This document shows, piece after piece, positions 51,732-60,327 of a stretch of 64,000 nt of DNA (position 1 is the first letter of the stretch; every line of letters begins with the position of its first letter). Where the stretch lies: assembly GCA_000720535.1 (NCBI GenBank), contig JOAZ01000011.1, positions 186,001 to 250,000 on the forward strand, given 5' to 3'. The DNA comes from Streptomyces halstedii (GTDB lineage Bacteria; Actinomycetota; Actinomycetes; Streptomycetales; Streptomycetaceae). Position numbers and translations under genes: made by a program. The notes beneath the pieces are model-generated. The model was given only the letters and a program-made list of their open reading frames with translations. It was not told the DNA's origin and made no database searches.

Positions 51732-54700
51732 CTACGGCTTGTCGCCGTTGTAGAGCGCGGTCACCTCCTTGCCGGTGAGCGCCTTGTCGTAGACCCGCAC
51801 CTGGTCGACCGCGCCGTTCCAGAAGTCGGTGTTCCCGCCCGACCACTTGGCGCGGCCCACCGCGAGGGCGCCGGTGCTGACGTCGGCGGGTCCGGCCACC
51901 TCGGTCGCCGCGAGCTCGCCGTCGACGTAGAGCGCGATCTCGTCACCGCTGCGGACGCCGACGAGGTGGTACCAGCGGCCGAGTTCGGGCTTCATCTCCA
52001 GCCGGGCCCGGTGGGCTCCGGGGGTGGAGAAGGCGAACGCGCCCTGTCCGTACTGGAGGTAGAAGGGGTTCTCCTGGCGCCGGCCGTCCTGGCTGACGAC
52101 GGTGGCGTAGTTGCCGGGGAGCGCGTCGAGCGAGGCCCAGGCGGACACGGTGTAGTCGCCGGTGGTGTCGAGCACCGGTCCGTCGGTCTGGGCGTACTGG
52201 CCCTCGCCGTCGAACCTGAGGGCCGAGCCCCGGACCCCGGGCGTCCAGGACGTGCCCGGGGAGAGGGTGAGGTGCTTGCGGTTGGGGCCGCTGTCGGCGG
52301 CCTTGGTGCCCTTGTTCTCGTCCAGGGACCAGGCTCCGCCGCCCTTGACCGTGTCCCGCTGGCCCGCCGCGGCACCGGCCGCGATGACCTCCCGGTTGAT
52401 CTTCCGCACCTTGGCCTGATCGACCTTGATCTCACGGCGGTCGTACGTCCAGAGGCCGTTGAGCTCGTTCTCCAGGTCGGTCACCTGCGTGTAGATGGAG
52501 CCGGACAGCTCGGCGCCGGCCGCCTCCAGGTAGTGCGTGCGGGTGTTCTCGACGTACTTGGCGGTCAGGGCGTCCTTGTCCGCGACCCCGCTGTAGATCG
52601 CGGTGGGCGCGCCCGGCCACATGTGTCCGGGCATCCGCAGGGTGAAGCCGCCGTGCTCCCCGTCCATCGCGGCGCGGTTCGCGTCCGGGAAGGCCGGGTC
52701 GGTGTTGTTGTAGTCGTGGTGGTCGATGATGTCGCCCTTGCCGGAGTCACCCTTGGAGTTGCAGCAGTTGACTCCGCTGTGGGCGTTGACGACGCGGGAG
52801 GGGTCGGCCGCCTGGACCCTCTCGGTGATCTTCCCGGTCTCGGTGCGGTCCCATTCGCCCCAGCCCTCGTTGAAGACGATCCAGGCGCCGATCGAGGGGT
52901 GGTTGTGGAGCTGCTCCATCATCTCGGCGCCCTGGTCGAGGAAGGCCTTCTGGCCCTTCTCGCCGGTGATGTTCCCGGAGACGAAGTCCTGCCAGACCAG
53001 CAGGCCGAGCTTGTCGGCGTGGTAGTACCAGCGGGCGGGCTCGATCTTGATGTGCTTGCGTACGGAGTTGAAGCCGAGGTCCTTCTGCGCCTTCAGGTCG
53101 AAGACGAGGGCGGCGTCGCTGGGCGCCGTGTTCAGGCCGTCGGGGTAGAACCCCTGGTCGAGCATGGCGAGGGAGAAGAACGGCTTCCCGTTGAGCACCA
53201 GCTTCTGGTAGCCGCCGACCTTGGCGACGCCGAAGGAGCGCATCCCGAAGTAGCTGTCGACGGTGTCCTTGGAGCGGCCGTCCTTGAGGGTGACCTCCAG
53301 GTCGTACAGGTACGGGTCGTCCGGCGTCCACAGGTGCTGCTTGGCCACCGGGAGGCTCAGCTCACGGTTGGCGGGCCCGGTGGCCTTTCCGACGACCTTG
53401 CCCTTCTTGTCGCGGGCGACGGCGGTGACCTGGGCGGACTTCGAGGCGTCCGCGGAGTTCACGGTCAGGGCGAGCCGGCCCGTGCCGATGTCGGGGGTGG
53501 TCGTCAGGGAGTCCACGGCCGCGGGGGCGACGGGCTCCATCCAGACGGTCTGCCAGATGCCGGAGGAGGCGGTGTAGAAGATGCCGCTCGGGTTCGCGGA
53601 CTGCTTGCCCGTGGGCTGGTCGGCTCCGGTGGTGTCGGTGACCGCGACCACGATCTCCTGGGTGCCGCTGCCCCGGAGCGCGTCGGTGATGTCGGCGCTG
53701 AAGGCGGTGTATCCGCCGGTGTGCCCGGCGACCCTCGTGCCGTTGACCCAGACGGTCGCCTGGTAGTCGACGGCACCGAAGTTGAGCTTCAGCCGGTCGC
53801 CGTCGCGCTTGCCGACCTTCCAGTTCTTGGGGACGGTGACGAGCTTGCGGTAGAACATGTGGTCTTCGTGGCGCTCGATCCCGGAGAGCTGGGACTCGAC
53901 GGGGTAGGGCACGGTGATGCGCTCACCGAGCTTCTTGCCGAAGGCCGGCTTCTCGCCCGCCTTCGCCCCGGCGAACTCCCACGGCCCGTTGAGGTTCTGC
54001 CACCGGTCGCGTACCTGCTGCGGGCGGGGGTACTCGGGCAGCGGCTTCTTGGCGTCGGCCTTCTCGCCCCACGGGGTGAGCAGGCGCTGGGCGGAGCGGT
54101 TCTCGGCCCGGCGGGTGATCGCCGGGACGCTCTCGCCGCCCGCCTTCAGGCCGCCCTCGCCGTCGTACGCGAAGCGGACCCGCTGGTCCTTCTGGACGGC
54201 CGCGCCCAGGGTGACGACCAGCGTCTTGGAGTCGCCGGGGGCCTGGGCCACCGACTTCACGGGCATCGGGGTGGTGTCCGCGTCGACGGTGAGGTGGTCC
54301 TTGACGCCCCGGACGTCGCGGACGGGGCCGTCGAAGGTGGCGCGCAGCGTGCGTCCGTCGTCGGCGAGGCGCAGGCCCACGGGGTAGACCTCGAAGTCGG
54401 CGGGCGGGGTGAACGCCGACTCGGGGACGATCTGCTTGGCGAGCTTCGCGCTCGACCAGCGCAGGAACATGTTGGCGCCGCCGGTGTCCTGGAACATCTC
54501 CAGGCGGAAGTCGTGGCGTTCGCCGGCCTTCAGTGTGAGCGGTGCGCTGGTCTGCTCGTTGTCCCAGTCCGGCTCCCAGTGGTCGATGACCGGCTTGCCG
54601 TCGATGAAGAGCCGGAAGCCGTTGTCGCCGATGGCGTGGAAGGTGTAGTCGCCGGTCTCGGGGGCCTCGATCTGCCCGGTCCAACGGGCGGTGGTGTGTT

Positions 54701-55007
54701 CGGTCCTGCCGGTGGTCGACTCGAACTCACCGGTCAGACCCGGGAAGTTGACGTCGGGGTCGAGCGATACACCGCCGAGCACGGCGAAGTCCCGGGCACC
54801 GGGCGCCGACATGGCGTAGTACTCGCCCTTCAGGCCGTGCACCTCGGTGGCCGGGTTCTTCGCCCCGAAGGCCGCCGCGGTGGTGCTCGCGGAGTCCGGG
54901 GCGGGGGCGGCGGCGGCCGGGACCAGGGTGGCCCCGACGGGCAGCAGCAGCGCTGCCGTGCAGACCAGTGTTCTCAGCAGAGTGCGGTGGCGGGCTGGTT
55001 GTCGCAT
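51732..55007 (-). CDS. Secreted modular GH2 glycosidase with PA14 and LamG domains
   Basis: Secreted enzyme of 1091 residues. A signal peptide ends near VPAAAAPAPDS. Next is a PA14 domain (LKGEYYAMSAPGARDFAVLGG, ETGDYTFHAIGDNGFRLFIDGKPVIDHW) and an Ig-like stretch. The GH2 core then has a jelly-roll (NLNGPWEFAG, YRKLVTVPKNWK), a sandwich and a TIM barrel with the acid/base Glu in AWIVFNEGWGEWDRTE; Asn before Glu is the GH2 hallmark. A LamG/concanavalin-like domain closes the protein (GSALRFDGEGQYAQTDGP, VDQVRVYDKALTGKEVTALYNGD). Substrate could be beta-galactoside, beta-mannoside or beta-glucuronide; the sequence does not decide. I chose ATG 55007 because it gives a proper signal peptide. A LacI-type palindrome lies ~115 bases upstream. 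Confidence 0.87.
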   Translation of the reverse strand: MRQPARHRTLLRTLVCTAALLLPVGATLVPAAAAPAPDSASTTAAAFGAKNPATEVHGLKGEYYAMSAPGARDFAVLGGVSLDPDVNFPGLTGEFESTTGRTEHTTARWTGQIEAPETGDYTFHAIGDNGFRLFIDGKPVIDHWEPDWDNEQTSAPLTLKAGERHDFRLEMFQDTGGANMFLRWSSAKLAKQIVPESAFTPPADFEVYPVGLRLADDGRTLRATFDGPVRDVRGVKDHLTVDADTTPMPVKSVAQAPGDSKTLVVTLGAAVQKDQRVRFAYDGEGGLKAGGESVPAITRRAENRSAQRLLTPWGEKADAKKPLPEYPRPQQVRDRWQNLNGPWEFAGAKAGEKPAFGKKLGERITVPYPVESQLSGIERHEDHMFYRKLVTVPKNWKVGKRDGDRLKLNFGAVDYQATVWVNGTRVAGHTGGYTAFSADITDALRGSGTQEIVVAVTDTTGADQPTGKQSANPSGIFYTASSGIWQTVWMEPVAPAAVDSLTTTPDIGTGRLALTVNSADASKSAQVTAVARDKKGKVVGKATGPANRELSLPVAKQHLWTPDDPYLYDLEVTLKDGRSKDTVDSYFGMRSFGVAKVGGYQKLVLNGKPFFSLAMLDQGFYPDGLNTAPSDAALVFDLKAQKDLGFNSVRKHIKIEPARWYYHADKLGLLVWQDFVSGNITGEKGQKAFLDQGAEMMEQLHNHPSIGAWIVFNEGWGEWDRTETGKITERVQAADPSRVVNAHSGVNCCNSKGDSGKGDIIDHHDYNNTDPAFPDANRAAMDGEHGGFTLRMPGHMWPGAPTAIYSGVADKDALTAKYVENTRTHYLEAAGAELSGSIYTQVTDLENELNGLWTYDRREIKVDQAKVRKINREVIAAGAAAGQRDTVKGGGAWSLDENKGTKAADSGPNRKHLTLSPGTSWTPGVRGSALRFDGEGQYAQTDGPVLDTTGDYTVSAWASLDALPGNYATVVSQDGRRQENPFYLQYGQGAFAFSTPGAHRARLEMKPELGRWYHLVGVRSGDEIALYVDGELAATEVAGPADVSTGALAVGRAKWSGGNTDFWNGAVDQVRVYDKALTGKEVTALYNGDKP

Positions 55008-55121
55008 CAAGGCGTCGTCCTCGTCGAAGAAGCCGAAGTGCCCCCGAACGGCGGAGCACTGCACATAGTCGAACATTGAGCCACAGCCTCGAACACGCTG
55101 ACAACGGTCGTGCACCGAGAA

Positions 55122-55138
55122 TTTTCAACGATAGAAAA
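55122..55138 (-). promoter_or_regulatory. LacI-type operator upstream of the GH2 gene
   Basis: TTTTC-aacgata-GAAAA, a near-palindrome with a central ACG, lies ~115 bases before the GH2 start in an AT-richer block. It is a weaker member of the local AACGTT operator set. Confidence 0.5.
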
Positions 55139-55244
55139 CTGTCGCACGCCCCGCCCCCGCTCCCGGGAGCAGCCCCGGCGCCCCGGACCCCGGTGCGCGG
55201 ACAGCGGGTGCGCACCGGGGTCCGGGACCGGGTTCACGGGACGG

Positions 55245-57680
55245 CTACCGCGGCAGATCCGCAGGTCCGGTGGCCCATCGGACGTTGGGCCGGTCGGCGA
55301 GCCGGTGGGTCACCGAACCACCGCGGGTGACCAGCCGGGCATCGGTCCAGGACCGGTCGCTCGGGCGCCCGTCCACCCGGACGGCGTCGATGTACGAATG
55401 TGTCGCGTCGGCCGCCGGGGCACGGAGGGTGATGTCCTTCCCGTGCGGACGGTCCAGCACGGCGGACGGGAAGAGCGGCGCTCCGAGCAGCATCGTGGCA
55501 CTGCCGGGCGTCTGCGGGAAGAGGCCGAGGGCGGCGAAGACGTACCAGGCGGACATCGTGCCGAGGTCGTCGTTGCCGGGCAGGCCGCGCGGCCCGGTGC
55601 CGTACACCGTGTCCACGATCTCCCGTACGGTCTCCTGGGTCTTCCACGGCTGCCCCAGCGCGTTGTACAGCCACGGGGCGTGGATTCCGGGTTCGTTGGT
55701 GGGGTCGTAGCGCAGCGCGTCGCCGCCCTTCACCGACCAGGAACCGTCCGGCTTGTGGAAGAAGGCGTCCAGCCGCTCGGCCGCGGTGTCCCGGCCCCCC
55801 ATCGCCTCGGCCAGCCCCCGCACGTCCTGGGGGACCATCCAGGTGTAGGTGGCGCTGGAGCCCTGCGCGAAGCCGTTCTCGCTGCCGGGGCTGAACGGCG
55901 TCACCCAGGAGCCGTCGAGATTCCGGGCCTGGACGTACCCCGACGTCCCGGAGCCGTCACCGGCCCCGGGGTTGAAGACGTTGCGCCACCAGCGGCCGCG
56001 CTCCTCGAAGGCCGCGGCCTCCTCGTCCCGCCCGAGCAGGCGGGCCCAGCGGCCCAGCGCCGCGTCGGCCACCGCGTCCTCCAGCGTCTCGGCGGCCCCG
56101 CCCCAGCAGTGGCAGACGTCCTGCGCGGCGTAGTGGGAGTCCAGGTACTGCGCCAGGTTGGGCCGCTGGCCGGTGCACTGCCCCGGGCACCCGGCGTCCG
56201 ACAGCCCGTCGGGGTGGGGGACGGTGGCCTGCCGGGCCAGGGACTCGAAGGCGCCCTCGTAGTCGAAGTTGCGTACGCCCATCGCGTAGAAGGTGGCGAG
56301 GGTCGCCGCCGAGGGGTCGCCGGTCATCACATGGGTGGCGCCGTTGACGTGCACCCAGCGGTCCCACACGCCGCCGTTCTGCCGGGCGAAGTTGTAGAGG
56401 GACTGCGCGAAGTCCCCGGCGATCTCCGGCTTGAGCAGGGCGAGGAGCTGGATCTGCGCCCGGTACTGGTCCCAGCCGGAGAAGTTGCTGTACTGGGCCT
56501 TCTGACCGCGTGTCACCCGGTGCACGGCCCCGTCCATGCCGGGGTAGCGGCCGTCGCGGTCGGTGATCAGGTTGGGCTGCATCAGCGCGTGGTACAGCGC
56601 GGTGTAGAAGGTGGTGCGCCGCGCCTCGCTCCCGCCGCCGACGCGTACGGAGTTCAGCTCGCGGTCCCAGGCGCGCGATCCGGCGCGGGCGACGTCGTCC
56701 ACGCTCGCCCTGGGGGCCATCTCCTGGCGGAGGTTGGCCTCGGCCCCGGCCTGGCTGACGTAGGAGATGCCGATCTGCATCCGCACGTCGGCGTCCGAGG
56801 AGGTGTCGAAGCCGACCCAGCCGCCCGATCCCCGTCCGGCCCGGTCGGCCCCGGTGGCGTAGCCCTCTCCCCCGCTCGCGCGGGTGGACCCCGGCGCGAG
56901 GCTGTCGTCCTTCCAGGTGCCGGTGGAGGCGAAGGCGCGGTCGAAGGAGGCGCTGAAGTGGAGCCGGTAGTAGCTCTTGCGGTTGTTCGTACCGCCGTTG
57001 GCGCGCCGTCCGCAGAACGCGCCGGTGAGCACCGAACCGGTCACCTTGCGGTGGGCGGTGTCGATGTGGATCTCGGCGTCCTCGCTGCCGTTGAGGGAGT
57101 TGGAGACCCGGAAGAGCAGGTTGGCGGGCTTGTCCGCCGGGAAGCGGAAGTCGGCCACGCCCGCCCGTTCGCTCACCGCGAGGTCGGCGGAGGCGCCGGA
57201 GGCGAGTCCGAGCGTGTAGCGGCCGGGGACGGCGCGCTCGTCGTCGTGGGAGAAGTCCGCCGCGTAGACGGCGTCCTTGGTGTCGGCGGACGGGGACGAG
57301 GTGACGTCCCCGACGAACGGCATGATCGGCACGTCACCGGCGGCGCCGGGGTTGCAGCCGGCCCCGTTGACATGGGTGAGGCTCAGGCCGCGGAGCCGGG
57401 TCGCCCCGTACTCGTAGCCGTTGGCGGCTCCGGTGCCGGTCTGGTCACCGGTCGTACTGGTCGGTGACCAGGCCATCATGCCGTACGGGAGCACGGCGCC
57501 GGGAAAGGTGTTGCCCCCGTTCGCGCTGCCGATCAGCGGGTCCACGTACGCGGTGGGCCGGGTGACGAGCGTGTCGGCCTGGGCGGCCGGCGGGGTGACG
57601 GCGCCGGCGAGCGTGCCGGCGAGGACGACGGCGGCGGCCCGCGTGACGGCCGTCCGCAGGGCGGGAAGTCTGGGTGGCAT
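55245..57680 (-). CDS. Secreted GH92 alpha-mannosidase
   Basis: Secreted exo-alpha-mannosidase-type enzyme of 811 residues. A signal peptide ends at PAAQA. The N-terminal beta-sandwich starts VDPLIGSANGGNTFPGAVLPYGMMAWSP. The (alpha/alpha)6 domain has FYTALYHALMQPNLITD, YSNFSGWDQYRAQIQLLALL and NEPGIHAPWLYNALGQPWKTQ, with PGNDDLGTMSAWYVFAALGLFPQ near the end; these carry the calcium and catalytic carboxylates of GH92. It probably trims alpha-1,2-, alpha-1,3- or similar mannose from fungal or glycoprotein glycans. The AACGTT operator directly upstream links it to the neighbouring LacI regulators. Confidence 0.92.
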   Translation of the reverse strand: MPPRLPALRTAVTRAAAVVLAGTLAGAVTPPAAQADTLVTRPTAYVDPLIGSANGGNTFPGAVLPYGMMAWSPTSTTGDQTGTGAANGYEYGATRLRGLSLTHVNGAGCNPGAAGDVPIMPFVGDVTSSPSADTKDAVYAADFSHDDERAVPGRYTLGLASGASADLAVSERAGVADFRFPADKPANLLFRVSNSLNGSEDAEIHIDTAHRKVTGSVLTGAFCGRRANGGTNNRKSYYRLHFSASFDRAFASTGTWKDDSLAPGSTRASGGEGYATGADRAGRGSGGWVGFDTSSDADVRMQIGISYVSQAGAEANLRQEMAPRASVDDVARAGSRAWDRELNSVRVGGGSEARRTTFYTALYHALMQPNLITDRDGRYPGMDGAVHRVTRGQKAQYSNFSGWDQYRAQIQLLALLKPEIAGDFAQSLYNFARQNGGVWDRWVHVNGATHVMTGDPSAATLATFYAMGVRNFDYEGAFESLARQATVPHPDGLSDAGCPGQCTGQRPNLAQYLDSHYAAQDVCHCWGGAAETLEDAVADAALGRWARLLGRDEEAAAFEERGRWWRNVFNPGAGDGSGTSGYVQARNLDGSWVTPFSPGSENGFAQGSSATYTWMVPQDVRGLAEAMGGRDTAAERLDAFFHKPDGSWSVKGGDALRYDPTNEPGIHAPWLYNALGQPWKTQETVREIVDTVYGTGPRGLPGNDDLGTMSAWYVFAALGLFPQTPGSATMLLGAPLFPSAVLDRPHGKDITLRAPAADATHSYIDAVRVDGRPSDRSWTDARLVTRGGSVTHRLADRPNVRWATGPADLPR

Positions 57681-57707
57681 GGCGCGGATACTCCTCCATG
57701 GGGGATG

Positions 57708-57719
57708 GACAACGTTGTC
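57708..57719 (-). promoter_or_regulatory. LacI operator GACAACGTTGTC before GH92
   Basis: A perfect 12-base palindrome 28 bases upstream of the GH92 ATG, within the leader, where a bound repressor would block transcription or elongation. It shares the AACGTT core. The remaining gap to 57894 shows no gene. Confidence 0.75.
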
Positions 57720-57894
57720 GGAGCCCGGAGGGATCCGGTGTCCGCCAGCGTCGACCGGTGCGCGGCCGAGCGTAGATCGCCAGGGCGTGCGGGGGAATGC
57801 CGCGTACGGAGGGGACCGGTGAACGCGTGGTGAACGGACCGGCCGGCGGCACCGGCTGACACGGCGTCGAGAACCGTGGAGGACGGTGTGTGAT

Positions 57895-57928
57895 CCGGTG
57901 ACCGGCGAGCAGGGTCGCCGGTCACCGG
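57895..57928 (-). terminator. Terminator after the PL11 remnant
   Basis: CCGGTGACCGGCGA and TCGCCGGTCACCGG form a perfect 14-base stem around a six-base loop, just after the natural stop codon of the PL11 remnant. Confidence 0.7.
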
Positions 57929-57932
57929 GACG

Positions 57933-58579
57933 CTACGGCGTGATGACGGCCGGCCGGGGCGCGGTGGGCGCCCCGTCGCCGATCGCGAAGCTGGGGTGCG
58001 GCGGCTGGTTGTACGCGGTGTTACGGAGTCGAGGGCCCCGTCGCCGTCGAGGTCAGCGACGGACGCGTCGTCGGCCTCGTAGGTGTAGGCGACCCCGTCG
58101 GGGGTGGTGCCGCCCGGAGGCGGGCTGATGGGCACGTCCTTGTAGCCCGCGCGGAACTGGACCGCGTGCGCGGAGTCGGCCTGCTCGACGCCGTTCACGA
58201 CCGCGCGCACGGTGTAGTCGGCGGTCGCGGGGGCGTCCGCGTGGAAGTAGTTGGCCGAGGCGGTGACCGGCGAGGAGTTGACCTTGGTGCCGGCCCGGTA
58301 GACGTTGAACGCGACGGTGTCCGGGTCGGTGCCCAGCCAGCGCCAGCTGACGAGGTTGCCTCGGTCGGTGTGGACGCTCACGACACCGCGGTCCAGTTTC
58401 TCGGCCTGCCGGGCGGTGGCGGCCTGGGACGTCGGTCCGAGGGCGAGGAGACCGGTGGCGGCGAGCACTCCGGCGGTCAGGGAGGCGGCCAGGGCGTGGC
58501 GACGGCCGGGGCGGCGGCCGCGGTGTGCGGGTGGTTCGGGGGGTGCGGGGTGGGGAAGCGAGGGCTCCACGAGAGACAC
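57933..58579 (-). pseudogene. Rhamnogalacturonan lyase (PL11, YesW-type) with a large internal deletion
   Basis: The first ~180 codons encode a signal peptide and the N-terminal PL11 domain: RQAEKLDRGVVSVHTDRGNLVSWRWLGTDPDTVAFNVYRAG, GGTTPDGVAYTYEADDASVADLDGDGALDS. At about 58020-58030 the frame breaks. In another frame the DNA then reads NTAYNQPPHPSFAIGDGAPTAPRP and a stop at 57933, which is the usual C-terminus of these lyases. Roughly two thirds of a ~600-residue enzyme, including the whole active-site propeller, is gone. Start is GTG 58579 or, better spaced from GAAGG, GTG 58570. A functional product is not possible; the ends are well preserved, so the event is recent or an assembly fault. 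Confidence 0.87.
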
Positions 58580-58606
58580 CTTCTGCCGGGGACGGGTTAC
58601 GCCCCG

Positions 58607-59008
58607 TCAGTTGCTCCCGGACGCCGAAAGGTTGCCGCCGGATTCAGGTGTTCCGCCGAGGGATTTGTCAGGGGCCGCTTTGCCGCCGGCCGGTGTTCCA
58701 CGGGCCGCTTTCCCGCCGGCCGCCGTGCGGCGCCCCGCTCCGGCCGCGCGCGCCGCGGAGTGCAGGGAGCGCAGGGCGAGCAGCAGGAAGCCGATGTCGT
58801 CCAGGTAGACGGGGTCCGGCAGGAGGTCCACCGGGGAGACGGTGTAGATCACCGCCGCCCAGACCAGCGCCTTGTCCCGGAGCGGGACACCCGCGTCGAG
58901 AAGCAGCTTCCTGGCCTTGAGGACCCGGACGAGGAGGACGGCGGCGGTGCCCGCCATGAGCAGGGCGACGAGCGCGCCGAGAAGGAGCCAGACGCTGGTG
59001 TTGTCCAT
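58607..59008 (-). CDS. DUF1232 (YkvA-like) small membrane protein
   Basis: Protein of 133 residues. An N-terminal membrane helix (VWLLLGALVALLMAGTAAVLLVRVL) is followed by the DUF1232 core LRDKALVWAAVIYTVSPVDLLPDPVYLDDIGFLLLALR, whose SPxDLxPD motif is diagnostic. The tail is a Gly/Lys/Ala-rich disordered stretch with repeats of GGKAA. Function of the family is unknown; membrane-associated. Confidence 0.85.
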   Translation of the reverse strand: MDNTSVWLLLGALVALLMAGTAAVLLVRVLKARKLLLDAGVPLRDKALVWAAVIYTVSPVDLLPDPVYLDDIGFLLLALRSLHSAARAAGAGRRTAAGGKAARGTPAGGKAAPDKSLGGTPESGGNLSASGSN

Positions 59009-59049
59009 GGTTCATCCTCCTCCCGTCCGGGGTCCGCGGACCCCAGGTC

Positions 59050-59304
59050 TCATCCGTTGCTCCTGGCCTGTCGGCGGGAGCGGCGCTTCAGGGTCCTGCG
59101 CTCCGTCTCGCCGAGGCCGCCCCAGACGCCCGCGTCCTGGTTGTTCTCCAGGGCCCAGTCCAGGCACTGCTGCCGGACGGGGCAGCCCCGGCAGACGGTC
59201 TTGGCCTCCTCGGTCTGCACCAGGGCGGGGCCGGTGGTGCCGATGGGGAAGAAGAGGTCGGGGTCCTCGTCGCGGCAGGCCGCGTGTGTGCGCCAGTTGT
59301 CCAT
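59050..59304 (-). CDS. WhiB-family iron-sulfur transcriptional regulator
   Basis: Wbl protein of 84 residues. Four cysteines for the 4Fe-4S cluster are present: one in HAACRDEDPDLFFP and three in TVCRGCPVRQQC. The G(V/I)WGG turn is in DAGVWGGLGETERRTLKRR, followed by a basic C-terminal tail. Wbl proteins bind the principal sigma factor and control development, redox response or resistance genes in actinobacteria. Which paralogue this is cannot be settled without comparison. It is monocistronic in appearance. Confidence 0.92.
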   Translation of the reverse strand: MDNWRTHAACRDEDPDLFFPIGTTGPALVQTEEAKTVCRGCPVRQQCLDWALENNQDAGVWGGLGETERRTLKRRSRRQARSNG

Positions 59305-59356
59305 GGTCTCACTCCCTGTGTGCGGGGTCGTGCCGGACGTCGTACACCGTGCGGGT

Positions 59357-59374
59357 GACCGCCCTCAGGCGGTC
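59357..59374 (-). terminator. Small hairpin after the nucleotidyltransferase gene
   Basis: GACCGCC-ctca-GGCGGTC is a perfect seven-base stem between the nucleotidyltransferase stop and the wbl gene. It is a modest terminator candidate or part of the wbl leader. Confidence 0.4.
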
Positions 59375-59437
59375 GAAACCACCGCGGCCCCTGTTCCGGC
59401 CGGGCCGGGAGGCCCTGGGCGCTCCGGGACGGCCGGT

Positions 59438-60199
59438 TCACGCCCGTCGGCGCAGGTCGTCGATGCGGCGCAGCACCTCGTCCACGTGCGGACGGACCCG
59501 GTCCCTCAGCGCGGCGCTCCAGGTCTCGTCCGCGTAGGAGCGGTGGAGGTAGAGGAACCTGGCGTGCTCCAGGACGGGGCGGTGTTCCGGGGGGAGACGG
59601 GCGAGGGCCCAGGTGGCGGCGGTGTCCTTGGGCTCGATCCGGCCGGTGGCCAGGGTGGTCCAGACGCGGGCGAGGGTCAGCAGCACGTTGCGGGTGTCGT
59701 TGTCGAGGTCGCCGAGGAGTTCGGGGATTCCCCCGACGCTCGCCCGGACGAGATCGGCGTGCGGTACGGGGTCGAGGAGTTCGGAGGGCGGCGGCCCGGT
59801 GAGAGGATGGTCGCCCGCCAGGACCGTCGTGAGCGCGACGGCCAGGTCCGGCATCGGGCACGGCCGCGGCGGACCGCCCGTGGTGAGTTCGTCGCGCAGC
59901 CACTCCCCGTAGAGGAAGTCGCAGGTCGGCGGAGACCTCCAGGGGCGGACCTCGGACCGGACGACGACGGTGAGTTCGACCGGGCGGACCGCGGCCGTCA
60001 GGCCGGAGATCTCCAGCAGGCCCTGGAGCAGCGCCCGCCGCCCGCGGTCGTCCAGGCTCCGCCGGGTGACGGCCAGGACGTCCAGGTCGCTGGCGGGGAC
60101 CAGTCCCCCGGACACCGCGGAACCGTGCAGGTAGATGCCGAGGAGGTCGTCCTCCACCACGTCGCGTACGAGTGCGACGGTCCGCTCGATCTGATCCAT
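59438..60199 (-). CDS. AadA/ANT(9)-like aminoglycoside nucleotidyltransferase
   Basis: Nucleotidyltransferase of 253 residues. The N-terminal motif GIYLHGSAVSGGLVPASDLDVLAV is the GS...DxD signature that binds Mg-ATP. CDFLYGEWLRDELTTGG and the C-terminal helical region NVLLTLARVWTTLATGRIEPKDTAATWAL match AadA/ANT(9) enzymes, which adenylylate streptomycin or spectinomycin. Chromosomal relatives in streptomycetes may have other substrates, so resistance is not proven. Start is ATG 60199; a GTG at 60217 is an alternative. Confidence 0.8.
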   Translation of the reverse strand: MDQIERTVALVRDVVEDDLLGIYLHGSAVSGGLVPASDLDVLAVTRRSLDDRGRRALLQGLLEISGLTAAVRPVELTVVVRSEVRPWRSPPTCDFLYGEWLRDELTTGGPPRPCPMPDLAVALTTVLAGDHPLTGPPPSELLDPVPHADLVRASVGGIPELLGDLDNDTRNVLLTLARVWTTLATGRIEPKDTAATWALARLPPEHRPVLEHARFLYLHRSYADETWSAALRDRVRPHVDEVLRRIDDLRRRA

Positions 60200-60327
60200 C
60201 ACGCGAGTATCGGGCACCGCGTGACCACCGGAAAGCGACTTTCCCCCGGCGCCGCGCGCACCACCGCGTCACACGCCCGTCCGCACCACCGCGTCACGCG
60301 CCGGTCCGTGATCCGGCGCGCGCCGGA

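Noticed and set aside
12000-58600. Secondary-metabolite gene cluster
   Set aside because: No PKS, NRPS, terpene or RiPP core genes; the region is explained by carbohydrate use.
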